Origin: Closterium sp. Naga37s-1
Lineage: Eukaryota; Streptophyta; Zygnematophyceae; Desmidiales; Closteriaceae
NCBI GenBank assembly: GCA_947471745.1
Contig: CANJKZ010000918.1
Span: 232,501-296,500, forward strand
Reading direction: 5' to 3'
DNA: 64,000 nucleotides
The position numbers and the translations under genes were made by a program. Of this stretch, positions 49,934-58,228 are shown piece after piece. Numbering within the stretch: the first letter of the stretch is position 1; each line of letters starts with the position of its first letter. A model generated the notes under the pieces. That model worked only from the letters and a program-made list of their open reading frames with translations, had not been told where the DNA came from and ran no database searches.

Positions 49934-52519
49934 GTGTGGGCAGAAAGGAGAGAGGTCATACCAGGGGAAGAGCTGGATAAGTGCATTCTGCAGAAGCTAA
50001 TCCTGTTGCTAGAGCTCTTCGGAGGGCTCGGAACGGGACTGGCTGCGGCGATGAAAGCGGGGTGGACAATTGAGAAGTGGACATATGTCGAGGCAAACCC
50101 GAGAGTACGCGAAATGGCAAGGCACCACGTGGAGCTGCTGAGGCGAACATACCCGGGACAAATTTTGGACAGAGCCACAGAAGGGAACTGGGAAGGCGCG
50201 GTGCACGAAGTCCAAGGGATAACTGAGGCTTGGGTGGCCGCGTGGGGAAGAGTGGATGTGTTAGTCGCCGGATGGGAGTGCCAGGGAGTGTCATGGGCAG
50301 GACTGGGAATTGGCATGGACGGCGAGCGGACTGCCCTGTTCGAGCATCTGGTGCGGATCATGAAGATGGTGCATCGGCAGCACGGGGAGTATCTGTATGT
50401 ACTGGAAAACCTGAACTTCGCGGCGGACCCGAGAGAGAGGGTGCGTGCAGCGCATCAGCGAGTGACCACCGTGCCCGGGGCAGAAGTGGCCCTGGACGCC
50501 GCGCAGGCAGGGTCTCGAGGGCACCGAGACCAGAGGTACTGGCAGAACGGCATCTCTGAAGAGCGCCTGAGGTTGGAACTGTCCAAACTAGAGAGGCCGG
50601 CAGCGCGGCTGGTAAGGGACATACTAGAACCAAATCGGGAAGAGGCGCCAGTGTTGTACCTGGACCATCCCGCACATTACCCATGCAACGAGCCCGGACA
50701 GCCAAGGCAAGCATGGCCGACCTTGGTGGTGCACTACGGCTCGCATGCGTTTCAGATGAAGGCAGGAGTGCCATTACCTGGGATGGTCAAGAACTTGAGG
50801 ACCAGGGAATGGGAAGAGCCGACAGCGCTAGAGCGAGAGCTAGCCATGGGCTTCCTAGGGGCAACGACAGCACCAGGAGTAAGGGAATGGGAACGGAGGC
50901 GAGCATTGGGACAGGGGATGGACGTGCAAGCCATGGAGTGGCTGCTGCACACCGTGGAGGTGCAACTGCTACTGTGGGACATGGACACAAGGGTGGAAGA
51001 GAAAGAAAGGTGGGCTGAAGGGAGCGGAGAGAACAGCGAAGCTCAGGAGCAACTCAATGAAGAGAACCGGAAGCTGGAGGCACTTCTAGACAGCGAAGAG
51101 GCAGTAAGAAAGAACGGGTGGCCCCCAGGAGAGGAGGACCGAGTGGCGATCCATAGAAGCCTGGCGAAACGGAGCTGCACGCAGGCATTCATGGTGCTGG
51201 AGGCGACAGCACGGGAGACCCCCGCAGAGCAAGCTGCCGCTGGACCTGAGGAGGGAGAGGAGGCATGGACAATCGGTGCAGCGCTTGCAGGAGAAGAAGC
51301 AGACCTCATGAAGCAGATGCTGAAGCGGCACCGGAGGGCCTTCGCATACACGCTGAAGGAGCTGGGGCGAAGCAAGATCGGAGAGATGAAGATCGAACTG
51401 ACCTCGGACACGCCCACCTTCCAGCGGAAACGGCGAATGACCAGGGCGGACGAGGAGGTGTGCAGAGAGAAGTGCAAGGAACTGTATGAGGCCGAGCTGA
51501 TTCGGCACTCCACGTCAGAGTACGCAGCCGCTATAGTGGTTGCTGCGCGGAAGGACGCAACCGGGGAGATCCTCTCCAGGCGCATGTGCGGGGACTACCG
51601 CGATCTGAACAAGATTACGAAGGCGAACAGGTACCCTATGCCGACGCCAGAGGAGATATTCGACAAGCTGGTGGGAGCAACAGTGTTCAACACACTGGAT
51701 CTGAGGCAAGGCTTCAACCAGATCCAGATCAGGGAAGAAGACCGTGCCAAGACAGCATTCCTCGGGGTGGATGGGCTCTGGGAGTGGAACGGGATGCCGT
51801 TCGGGATGCGCAATTCCTCGGCGTTCTTTCAGCAAGTGATGGACACGGTTCTGAGGGGCATTGACTGTGCCGCCTGCTACATTGATGACGTCGTGATCTT
51901 TAGCAAGGAAAGCGCGTCTCACGTGGCAGATGTGGAAAGGGTGCTGGGGGCAATCATGAACGCGGGGTTGACCAGCCACCCAAGCAAGTGCAAATTCGGG
52001 GAGAGCACGGTGAAGAATCTGGGGTTCGAAGTATCGGACGGGACCCTTTCTATCCAAGACGCCAAGGTGGCGGTACTGGACAAGATAGCAGTGCCGGCGG
52101 ACCAAAGCAAGTTGAGGGCAATACTGGGATTCCTCAACTACTACCGGAGGTTTGTGCCAAACTTCAGCAAGAGAGCCAGCGCACTGAACCAGCTCCTGAA
52201 GGAAAGGGATGCGTGGAAGTGGGGTGAGCAGGAAGACGCGGCGCTGAAGGACCTGCTCAGGGCGGTCCAGACGGGGCCGGTGCTCGTCCTGCCGAGGAGA
52301 GACCAGCCCTTTGTTCGCTACACGGACTGGAGTAGCCTAGGCATGGGGGCAGTGCTATGCCAAGAGACGAAGCGGGGGGAAAGGGTCGTGGCATTCGCCA
52401 GCAGGAGCTGCAGCCCCACCGAGGCCAATTACAACTCCTATGAAGGCGAAGGGCTGGCGGCGGTGTGGGCAGTAGACCACTTCAGGGTGTACCTGCAGGG
52501 CAGCCCGTTCACCCGGTGA
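49934..52519 (+). CDS. Fused C5-cytosine methyltransferase - reverse transcriptase - RNase H (element G)
   Basis: 861 codons, open; the frame is open from 49928. Residues 24-340 are a DNMT3/DRM-like cytosine-5 methyltransferase: motif I LELFGGLGTGL (26-36), acidic motif II YVEANP (51-56), motif IV VLVAGWECQGVS with catalytic Cys116, motif VI YVLENL (155-160), motif VIII-like LDA...GHRDQRYWQN (187-205), and a C-terminal GF block (LERELAMGF, 299-307) then RRRALGQGMDV (321-331), matching DNMT3's GFPxxYTD and LLGxSWSVP regions. Motif IV has Glu where Pro is standard. RT begins near 480 (CGDYRDLNKITKANRYPMP; DLRQGFNQI; YIDD at 649) and RNase H near 785 (YTDWSSLGMGAV, EGEGLAAVWAVDHFR). The frame is lost inside RNase H. 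I infer that the enzyme could methylate element or host DNA. Confidence 0.9.
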   Translation: MWAERREVIPGEELDKCILQKLILLLELFGGLGTGLAAAMKAGWTIEKWTYVEANPRVREMARHHVELLRRTYPGQILDRATEGNWEGAVHEVQGITEAWVAAWGRVDVLVAGWECQGVSWAGLGIGMDGERTALFEHLVRIMKMVHRQHGEYLYVLENLNFAADPRERVRAAHQRVTTVPGAEVALDAAQAGSRGHRDQRYWQNGISEERLRLELSKLERPAARLVRDILEPNREEAPVLYLDHPAHYPCNEPGQPRQAWPTLVVHYGSHAFQMKAGVPLPGMVKNLRTREWEEPTALERELAMGFLGATTAPGVREWERRRALGQGMDVQAMEWLLHTVEVQLLLWDMDTRVEEKERWAEGSGENSEAQEQLNEENRKLEALLDSEEAVRKNGWPPGEEDRVAIHRSLAKRSCTQAFMVLEATARETPAEQAAAGPEEGEEAWTIGAALAGEEADLMKQMLKRHRRAFAYTLKELGRSKIGEMKIELTSDTPTFQRKRRMTRADEEVCREKCKELYEAELIRHSTSEYAAAIVVAARKDATGEILSRRMCGDYRDLNKITKANRYPMPTPEEIFDKLVGATVFNTLDLRQGFNQIQIREEDRAKTAFLGVDGLWEWNGMPFGMRNSSAFFQQVMDTVLRGIDCAACYIDDVVIFSKESASHVADVERVLGAIMNAGLTSHPSKCKFGESTVKNLGFEVSDGTLSIQDAKVAVLDKIAVPADQSKLRAILGFLNYYRRFVPNFSKRASALNQLLKERDAWKWGEQEDAALKDLLRAVQTGPVLVLPRRDQPFVRYTDWSSLGMGAVLCQETKRGERVVAFASRSCSPTEANYNSYEGEGLAAVWAVDHFRVYLQGSPFTR

Positions 52520-54087
52520 CAGACCACCAGCCCTTGACGTGGTTGATGACCAACCAGACCCTGACCGGGAGGAATGCGAGGTGGGCGATGCGGCCGCAAG
52601 AATACGAGTTCAAGATACGGCACCGCCTAGGGAAAACACTCCAGCACGTGGACGGGCTCTCAAGGAACCCACCACTACCAAAAGAAGGCTCGCCTGCAGT
52701 CTGTCTCGTGGCTTTAGCCAACGGAATGCGGGCGGCGGAGGAGGTGAAGCACCGAGGGAAGGGGCCGGAGGACGTCTGGGAGGACCCAGCAGTGCTGCGG
52801 TGGGTGAAGGGGGGGACCGAAGCGGAGGAGGACGTGGGAGAGAGAGCACGAGCGCGAGGCATGCATTATCGGTGGTACCAGCATCAGCTGCAGGTGGACA
52901 CCAAGGATGGCTGGAAACTGGTGCCGGCACCAGGGCAGAGGAGGGCCCTCATAGAGAAGGTGCACGGCCAGCTGGGACACTACGGCCATGTGCGGACGGC
53001 GCAGCTGCTGACGACAGGATGGTGGTGGGCTGAACTACAGCGGGATGTGAAAGAGGCCGTGGCGGACTGCAAGCTGTGCAGCAGGAATAAGGCCAACCTG
53101 GAAAGAGAGCAGCAGGAACTACAATCGCTGCCCATCCGCGGGCTGGGATACCGATGGTCGCTCGACCTGGCCGGGGAGCCGCCACTGAGCCGCAAGAACA
53201 AGCAATACGTGCTGGTGATGATCGAGCACGTATCCAAGTGGGTGGAGGTGAGAGCACTGAGCAGCAAGAGTGCCGAGCTGATCGCCGAGGCGTTCACAGA
53301 TCAGGTGCTCACGCGCTTCGAAGCGTGCGGGGAAGTGTTAACGGACCAGGGCACGGAGTTCAGAGGGGCGTTTGATCAACTGCTGAAGAAGGTGGGCATC
53401 ACACACCGACGAACCTCAAGGTACCATCCGCAAGCGGATGGACTGACCGAACGGATGGTACAGACGATCAAGAAGGGGCTACGCGCCTATGGGGAGGAAC
53501 ACAAGAGGGACTGGGATCAGGAACTGAACTGGGTTGCGGCCGGATATCGGTTCAGTAAACAGGCGGCACTCAGAGACTACTCGCCGTACTACCTGCTGTA
53601 CGGGAAGGAGCCCATGCTGCCTGTGGGAGCGGCCAAGTTGTTGACCGAAGTGGTGAGGGCGGGAACCCCCGAAAAGTGGGCAGCGCTGGCAGACTGCCGG
53701 GCCAGGTATCTGAAGAAGATCATGCCAACAGTGCTCGAGCATCTGCACACGGTGCAGCTGAGGGACGCGAAGCGATACCAGCAAAGGCTTCTGCAAACTG
53801 GGAAGGGGACAGGCAAGCCGGTGGAGAGCGGCACCGAAGTATACATCACGAAGGCCAAGAAAGACACCTTGGATGTGGGATTTTCAACGGAGCGGTGGAT
53901 GGTGAAGGAGGTGAAGCCCTTGGGGATGCTTGTGCTGGAGTCTGGGGAGGGTAAGCAGCGCGATGACCATGTGACGAACGTGGCGCGGGCGACCAGCAAT
54001 AAGATGCAGAGAGTTCCTAAGGACCAGCAGCAGGAGCCAGGCGGGTCCCGGAACATGGGACAGGAGAGGGGAGAGCACGGGAGGTAG
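52513..54087 (+). CDS. Gypsy RNase H end and integrase (element G)
   Basis: The frame resumes one base out at TDHQPLTWLMTN (RNase H end), then YEFKIRHRLGKTLQHVDGLSR. The integrase has an HHCC zinc-binding domain (HGQLGHYGH ... CKLC), then a DDE core: Asp at 53164 (WSLDLAG), Asp at 53344 (LTDQGTEF) and Glu at 53449 (DGLTERMVQ), the last two 35 codons apart. A C-terminal basic SH3-like segment (TEVYITKAKKDTLD, STERWMVKEV) ends the protein at TAG 54085. I see no chromodomain. All integrase catalytic residues are kept. The product would normally be cut from the polyprotein. Confidence 0.88.
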   Translation, partial: PVTDHQPLTWLMTNQTLTGRNARWAMRPQEYEFKIRHRLGKTLQHVDGLSRNPPLPKEGSPAVCLVALANGMRAAEEVKHRGKGPEDVWEDPAVLRWVKGGTEAEEDVGERARARGMHYRWYQHQLQVDTKDGWKLVPAPGQRRALIEKVHGQLGHYGHVRTAQLLTTGWWWAELQRDVKEAVADCKLCSRNKANLEREQQELQSLPIRGLGYRWSLDLAGEPPLSRKNKQYVLVMIEHVSKWVEVRALSSKSAELIAEAFTDQVLTRFEACGEVLTDQGTEFRGAFDQLLKKVGITHRRTSRYHPQADGLTERMVQTIKKGLRAYGEEHKRDWDQELNWVAAGYRFSKQAALRDYSPYYLLYGKEPMLPVGAAKLLTEVVRAGTPEKWAALADCRARYLKKIMPTVLEHLHTVQLRDAKRYQQRLLQTGKGTGKPVESGTEVYITKAKKDTLDVGFSTERWMVKEVKPLGMLVLESGEGKQRDDHVTNVARATSNKMQRVPKDQQQEPGGSRNMGQERGEHGR

Positions 54088-55302
54088 GGGAGAAGATGAA
54101 GGGGAGCTTCACAGCAGTGCAGGGAGAGAAAGTGAAGAGAGGTTGGGGCGCGTTGTGAACAGTGGCAGGAACAGTAGTCGAGGCGAGTGTCGCGAATGGT
54201 AACGGTTCACTGTTGAGAGCTGTTGGCGGGAACAGTGGTGTACGCACTGAGCAGGGATGCAAAGGAAAAGGGATTTTCCTTACAATGTTCGGCCAATATC
54301 ATTGATGCTCGATTAATGCCAGAAGCGGTTAGCAAAAGTACTCAACCGACAACTTCGCAATATAGTAACTAAAAATACCGGTTGATCTAGTTATAAGCAC
54401 AATCCTGAAACAAAGTCGCCCCCAGCACGTCCGCACATACCTAATAAAAAAGGAAACATACTAAAACACTTGGATAACCAGGTTAGGCTTTGGAAATATT
54501 AACCCTAAATACGGGAAGTCGTCAAGTGCTTATGATTATCTGCTTAGACAAACGATACCGCCCAGCGGAGCTTGCTACCCGCGGGCATTTAAAAAATAAC
54601 CCTCCTACTGAAAGACATCCAGTCAGGATGGCATCAATCCTAAACACCTTGTCGCATGATGTTTAAGGTTGATGCCATCTGAGGAAGTTTTAATTTTCTT
54701 ACGTACGAGTTCAGCAGGTCCACAGTCGACGGAGGGTTAACTTTACGCAATTCGCGCTTGATAAAAAAATCCTTTGTAAAGGGTTGAGTATTCAATGTTA
54801 TTTTTTTATCTATTCTTAGGTTCGGTAATCGCGTTCTGTTTCTGTTACATTTCTGAGGTGTTATTAGTGTGAAAAGTGTGATTGAAAAGCGAGAACCAAT
54901 CAGCCATGAGAAATCCAGGTTGAGTACCGATGCAAAACGTCTCTTTGGATAATTTGAGTATCAATGATGTTGGCTGTTACAATGTTCCACGCACATACAT
55001 GATCCGGCCTATATCATTGATACTCAGACTATGCCAGGCGCGGTTCGCAAACGTAATCAACCAACATTTTCTCGGTATAGTAAATCCATATACTGGTTGA
55101 TCCAGTTTTAAGCACACTTCTAAAACAATTAGTTACGACTGTAGTGTTTTGCTTGTACACCTGTTGTGAAACCTTTCACTAAAAAACAATTCTAAAACAA
55201 AGTCGCCACCAGCACCTCAACCGCGCGTACCCAACAAAACAGGAAAAATACTAAAACGCTTGGACATTAACCTTAAATGAGCCGTCAAGTGTTTAGAACT
55301 AT
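54088..55302. other. AT-richer non-coding region with a diverged direct repeat
   Basis: No gene seen. Two related blocks lie at about 54279-54532 and 54975-55295. Both carry CAATGTTC, CATTGAT, a GCGGTT..GCAAA word, GGTTGATCYAGTT, AAACAAAGTCGCC and a TACTAAAACRCTTGGA end. The second has an internal 60-bp expansion around TTCTAAAAC. They could be remains of LTRs or of an unclassified repeat. Confidence 0.6.
54627..54679 (+). repeat. 19-bp stem-loop
   Basis: Arms GATGGCATCAATCCTAAAC and GTTTAAGGTTGATGCCATC pair over 19 positions with one mismatch and one G-T pair around a 15-base loop. It lies between the two direct-repeat blocks. It may be the core of a small palindromic repeat. Confidence 0.75.
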
Positions 55303-55430
55303 TGTCAGAAACAAGAAGTGGTTGAACTATGAAACATTGGAGTACAAGTATGAAACCCTAGAGTTGTGTACCCCCTAAAGGCTAACCCACTATAGCCTAC
55401 ACAGCAATAACATATATATAATGTTTGACA
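55303..55430 (-). repeat. 3' LTR of element H (128 bp)
   Basis: On the plus strand TGTCAGAAAC ... ATGTTTGACA, followed by CACCCCCATAGGCAAAGTGGGGG (complement of the purine tract). Confidence 0.85.
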
Positions 55431-55660
55431 CACCCCCATAGGCAAAGTGGGGGAGAGCAAGGGGTCACAAGACCAGTCAAGAAAGGCAAAGCAAGCTCAG
55501 GGTGGATCACAACGTCACCACACACTCTGAGCACAAGCAAAGGGCCACGGGGCCAGTTCACATGCAGAGGCATATATGCAACACAAACAGCAAGGTGATC
55601 TCAACCTAGCAAAGCAAACAGGCAGGTATATATATATAGAGATCACAGTACAGACAAAGC

Positions 55661-57085
55661 CTACAGCAAGTGAAGAAAAGTGGGCACGAGCCCCAACATA
55701 GTGCAGAAGCGCTGATGATCACCAGGCTGAAGTGCCTTGGTGAATATATCAGCAGTGTTGGCCTGAGTGGCCACGTAACGCAGACGAAGCTGACCGCGCT
55801 GCTGCAGCTCTCGAGCCAGGAAGTAACGGAGAGCAATGTGCTTCGTTCTGTGCTCCAGTCTGTGCTCCTCACACAAGGCAATGGCAGCCTCGTTGTCGAC
55901 GTACAGCACTGGAGGAGAACTAGGCCGCTCTCCCAAGTCGGTCAGCAGGCAGGTCAGCCAGCGTAGCTCCTGTGCAGCCATGGCTGTGGCGTAGATCTCA
56001 GCCTCACAACTGGAGCTGAGAACTGAAGACGAGCGAGTAGAACGCCAAGAAACTGAACCAGAGCCAAGGCTGAAGGTGTAACCCTGTGACGACCGCTGAG
56101 TAGCCTGGTCGTCAACCCAAGAAGCGTCTGAGTGCCCAGTGAGAACAACTGAGCGCCTCCCTCCAAGCACGAGCCCCATGCCTGACGTACTGCACAAGTA
56201 ACGCAGTACCCTCTTAGCAGCATCCATGTGCACCTTTCGGTGACGACCAGGAGCCACGTAGCGAGCCAGAAGGCCAAGAGGGTACGCGAGGTCAGGACGA
56301 ATGCAAGTCATCAGGTACCTGAGGCAACCAACTAGCTCTGGGTAAGGACCACTCGGCTCTACGGACTCGTCCGAAGGTGGAGCTGAGAGCGAGTGACCTG
56401 TAGCCAGAGGAGTGGCCTGTGCCGAGGACCAGGTGAAGCCGAAGTGCTGAAGGACCTGCTGCACCATGTGTGACTGAGTCAGTGTGATGGTGCGACGTGC
56501 TCTGTCCCGGGTGATCCGCAAGCCAAGATAGCTTGTCAGCTCACCCATGTCTGTGCACGTGTGTCTCTTCTGCAGCTCCGACTTCACGTGGGCGAGAGCC
56601 TCAGTGTCAGCAGTGGCTAAGACCAAGTCGTCGACGTACACGAGGATGTAGAACGGCGGCAGTGAAGTGTCGGTGCGCAGAAACAGCGACGGGTCGGCAG
56701 TAGAAGGCGAGAACCCAAGAGCCGCAAGTGTAGTCCTCAGTGTGTCGTGCCACTCACGTGGCGCCTGGCGGAGACCGTAGACCGGCCGCCGGAGGCTCCA
56801 CTGGGTACCAGGAGGAAACGACCCAGTGAAGCCAGGAGGGCGGCGCAGCCAGATCTCCTCGTGCAGGCTGCCCTGCAAGAAAGCTGTGCTGAAGTCAAGA
56901 GAGTGAAGCTCGTAGTCACGCTGAGCGGTAACGTGCAGCAGCACCCGAAGAGTGGTCATCTTCGGGGTGGGGGAGAAGGTCTGGAAGAAGTTTACTCCCT
57001 CTCGCTGACTGAAGCCTCGAGCAACGTACCGAGCCTTGAAGACAGGCGGAGAACCTGGCGGCCGCTTCACCCTGAAAATCCACAT
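55661..57085 (-). CDS. Copia RT - RNase H, partial (element H)
   Basis: 474 open codons on the minus strand, from WIFRVKRPPGSPPVFKARYV through YVDD (near 56640) to RNase H (HSDASWVDD, CEAEIYAT, VDNEAAI, ADIFTKAL). No stop or frameshift occurs before J interrupts it upstream. The Met at 57085 is internal to the polyprotein, not a true start. It is better preserved than B, so it is a younger insertion of the same family. Confidence 0.9.
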   Translation of the reverse strand: MWIFRVKRPPGSPPVFKARYVARGFSQREGVNFFQTFSPTPKMTTLRVLLHVTAQRDYELHSLDFSTAFLQGSLHEEIWLRRPPGFTGSFPPGTQWSLRRPVYGLRQAPREWHDTLRTTLAALGFSPSTADPSLFLRTDTSLPPFYILVYVDDLVLATADTEALAHVKSELQKRHTCTDMGELTSYLGLRITRDRARRTITLTQSHMVQQVLQHFGFTWSSAQATPLATGHSLSAPPSDESVEPSGPYPELVGCLRYLMTCIRPDLAYPLGLLARYVAPGRHRKVHMDAAKRVLRYLCSTSGMGLVLGGRRSVVLTGHSDASWVDDQATQRSSQGYTFSLGSGSVSWRSTRSSSVLSSSCEAEIYATAMAAQELRWLTCLLTDLGERPSSPPVLYVDNEAAIALCEEHRLEHRTKHIALRYFLARELQQRGQLRLRYVATQANTADIFTKALQPGDHQRFCTMLGLVPTFLHLL

Positions 57086-57091
57086 GCCACT

Positions 57092-57215
57092 TGTCAGATT
57101 TATATGACATAGCTACTGTAGGCTATAGTGGGGTAGCACATATGGGGTACAGTTTTCTAGGGTTTGCTTTTGTACCCAACTTTCCTTTAGTCATTCCATT
57201 CCTCGTTTCTTCTCA
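57092..57215 (+). repeat. 5' LTR of element J (124 bp)
   Basis: TGTCAGATTTATATGACATAG ... CGTTTCTTCTCA. It resembles D's LTR closely in the first 75 bases and diverges toward the end. Confidence 0.88.
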
Positions 57216-57226
57216 TGGTATCGAGC

Positions 57227-58228
57227 AGGTTCCCTAGTGGGAACACTTCCTAGGGCCCACCACGAATTTTTTTTTCCTGCCCGGAGCGCGCTTCGCTCCT
57301 GCCCGAGTCGCGCCCTGTGTGCCCTCCCTACCGTCGCGCCCTCTCACGGCCCCTCACGGTCCCTTCGCGTCGCCCTTAGCGGCCCCTCTCACGGCCCCCT
57401 GCGCCGCCCTTACGGCCCCTCGTGCCACCCTTACGGCCCCTCGCGCCGCCCTTACGGCCCCTTACGGCCCCTCGCGCCGCCCGTCGGCCCCTCGCGCCGC
57501 CCTTAGCGGCCCCCTTACGGCCCCTCGCGCCGTCCCTTACGGCCCCTCGCGCGGCCCCTTACGCCCCTTACGGCCCCTCCCACGGCCCCTCACGGCCCCC
57601 CTACGGCCCGTCGCCGCCCTCCGCGGCCCCTCGCGCCGCCCTTCCCGGCCCCTTCGCCGCCCTTCGCGGCCTCTCGCGGCCCTGTCGCCGCCCCCCCTCC
57701 GGCCCGCCGTCGCCGCCCCTACCGCAGCGGCCGCCGCCGTCCCTGCAGCAGCAGCCGCAGCCGTCGCAAGCAGCAGCCACCACCACCTCCCTCGGGGCCG
57801 CAGCTGCTGCCGCCGCTGACTGCACCCGCCGGTGCGCCTCGGCCCTACCGGCGCCGCTCCACCCGGCCCCGCCGCCGCTCCCCGCGCGACCCCGCCGTCA
57901 CCACCGAGCCGCCGGCGCCGCCGGCGCCGCCGAGCTGCTGCCGAGCTGCCCGATCCACCCGAGCCGCCCGAGCCGCCGCGCCACCTGAGCCGCCCGTGCT
58001 GCCGAGCCGCCGTACCGCCGAGCCGCCCGAGCCGCCCGAGCCGCCGAGTCGCCGAGCCGCTGTTGCTGCCGAGCCGCCGTACCGCCGAGCCGCCCGAGTC
58101 GCTCGAGCCGCCGAGTTGCCGAGCCGCTGAGCCGCCGAGCCACCCGAGCCGCCCTGTCCGGTAAGAGCAGCGCCTCTGTCACTGCACTGCCCTTACCCTA
58201 CTGTTCGCGCTGCTAGTCTACTGCTGTC
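57227..58228 (+). other. GC-rich leader of element J
   Basis: About 1 kb. CGGCCCCTCGCGCCGCCCTTA-like units lie first, then GAGCCGCCCGAGCCGCC-like units from about 57900. The second part resembles D's leader and the first resembles C's, so leader segments may be exchanged between family members. Confidence 0.7.

Larger units (their letters stand above)
48156..54087 (+). mobile_element. Ty3/gypsy retrotransposon G encoding a DNA methyltransferase
   Basis: Domain order is gag with three zinc knuckles, aspartic protease (DTGA), cytosine-5 methyltransferase, RT, RNase H and integrase. RT before integrase defines Ty3/gypsy. The methyltransferase sits between protease and RT in the same open frame as RT. 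Breaks: TAA at 48300, a frameshift near 49490, TGA at 49925 and a frameshift near 52512. No LTRs, primer site or target duplication were found. The element is degenerate, but its methyltransferase-RT block is undamaged. Confidence 0.9.
55303..57091 (-). mobile_element. Short-LTR copia H (minus strand), 3' part, interrupted by J
   Basis: On the minus strand it has RT and RNase H, a 3' UTR with the family's conserved CATGTGAACTGGCC phrase and AT run, a purine tract and a 128-bp 3' LTR (55303-55430). Element J cuts it at 57091, so its 5' part must lie beyond the window. Confidence 0.88.

Noticed and set aside
54385-55110. GGTTGATCTAGTT / GGTTGATCCAGTT as the 5' end of 18S rRNA
   Set aside because: Only about 10 bases resemble the rRNA start and the flanking sequence does not continue as rRNA.
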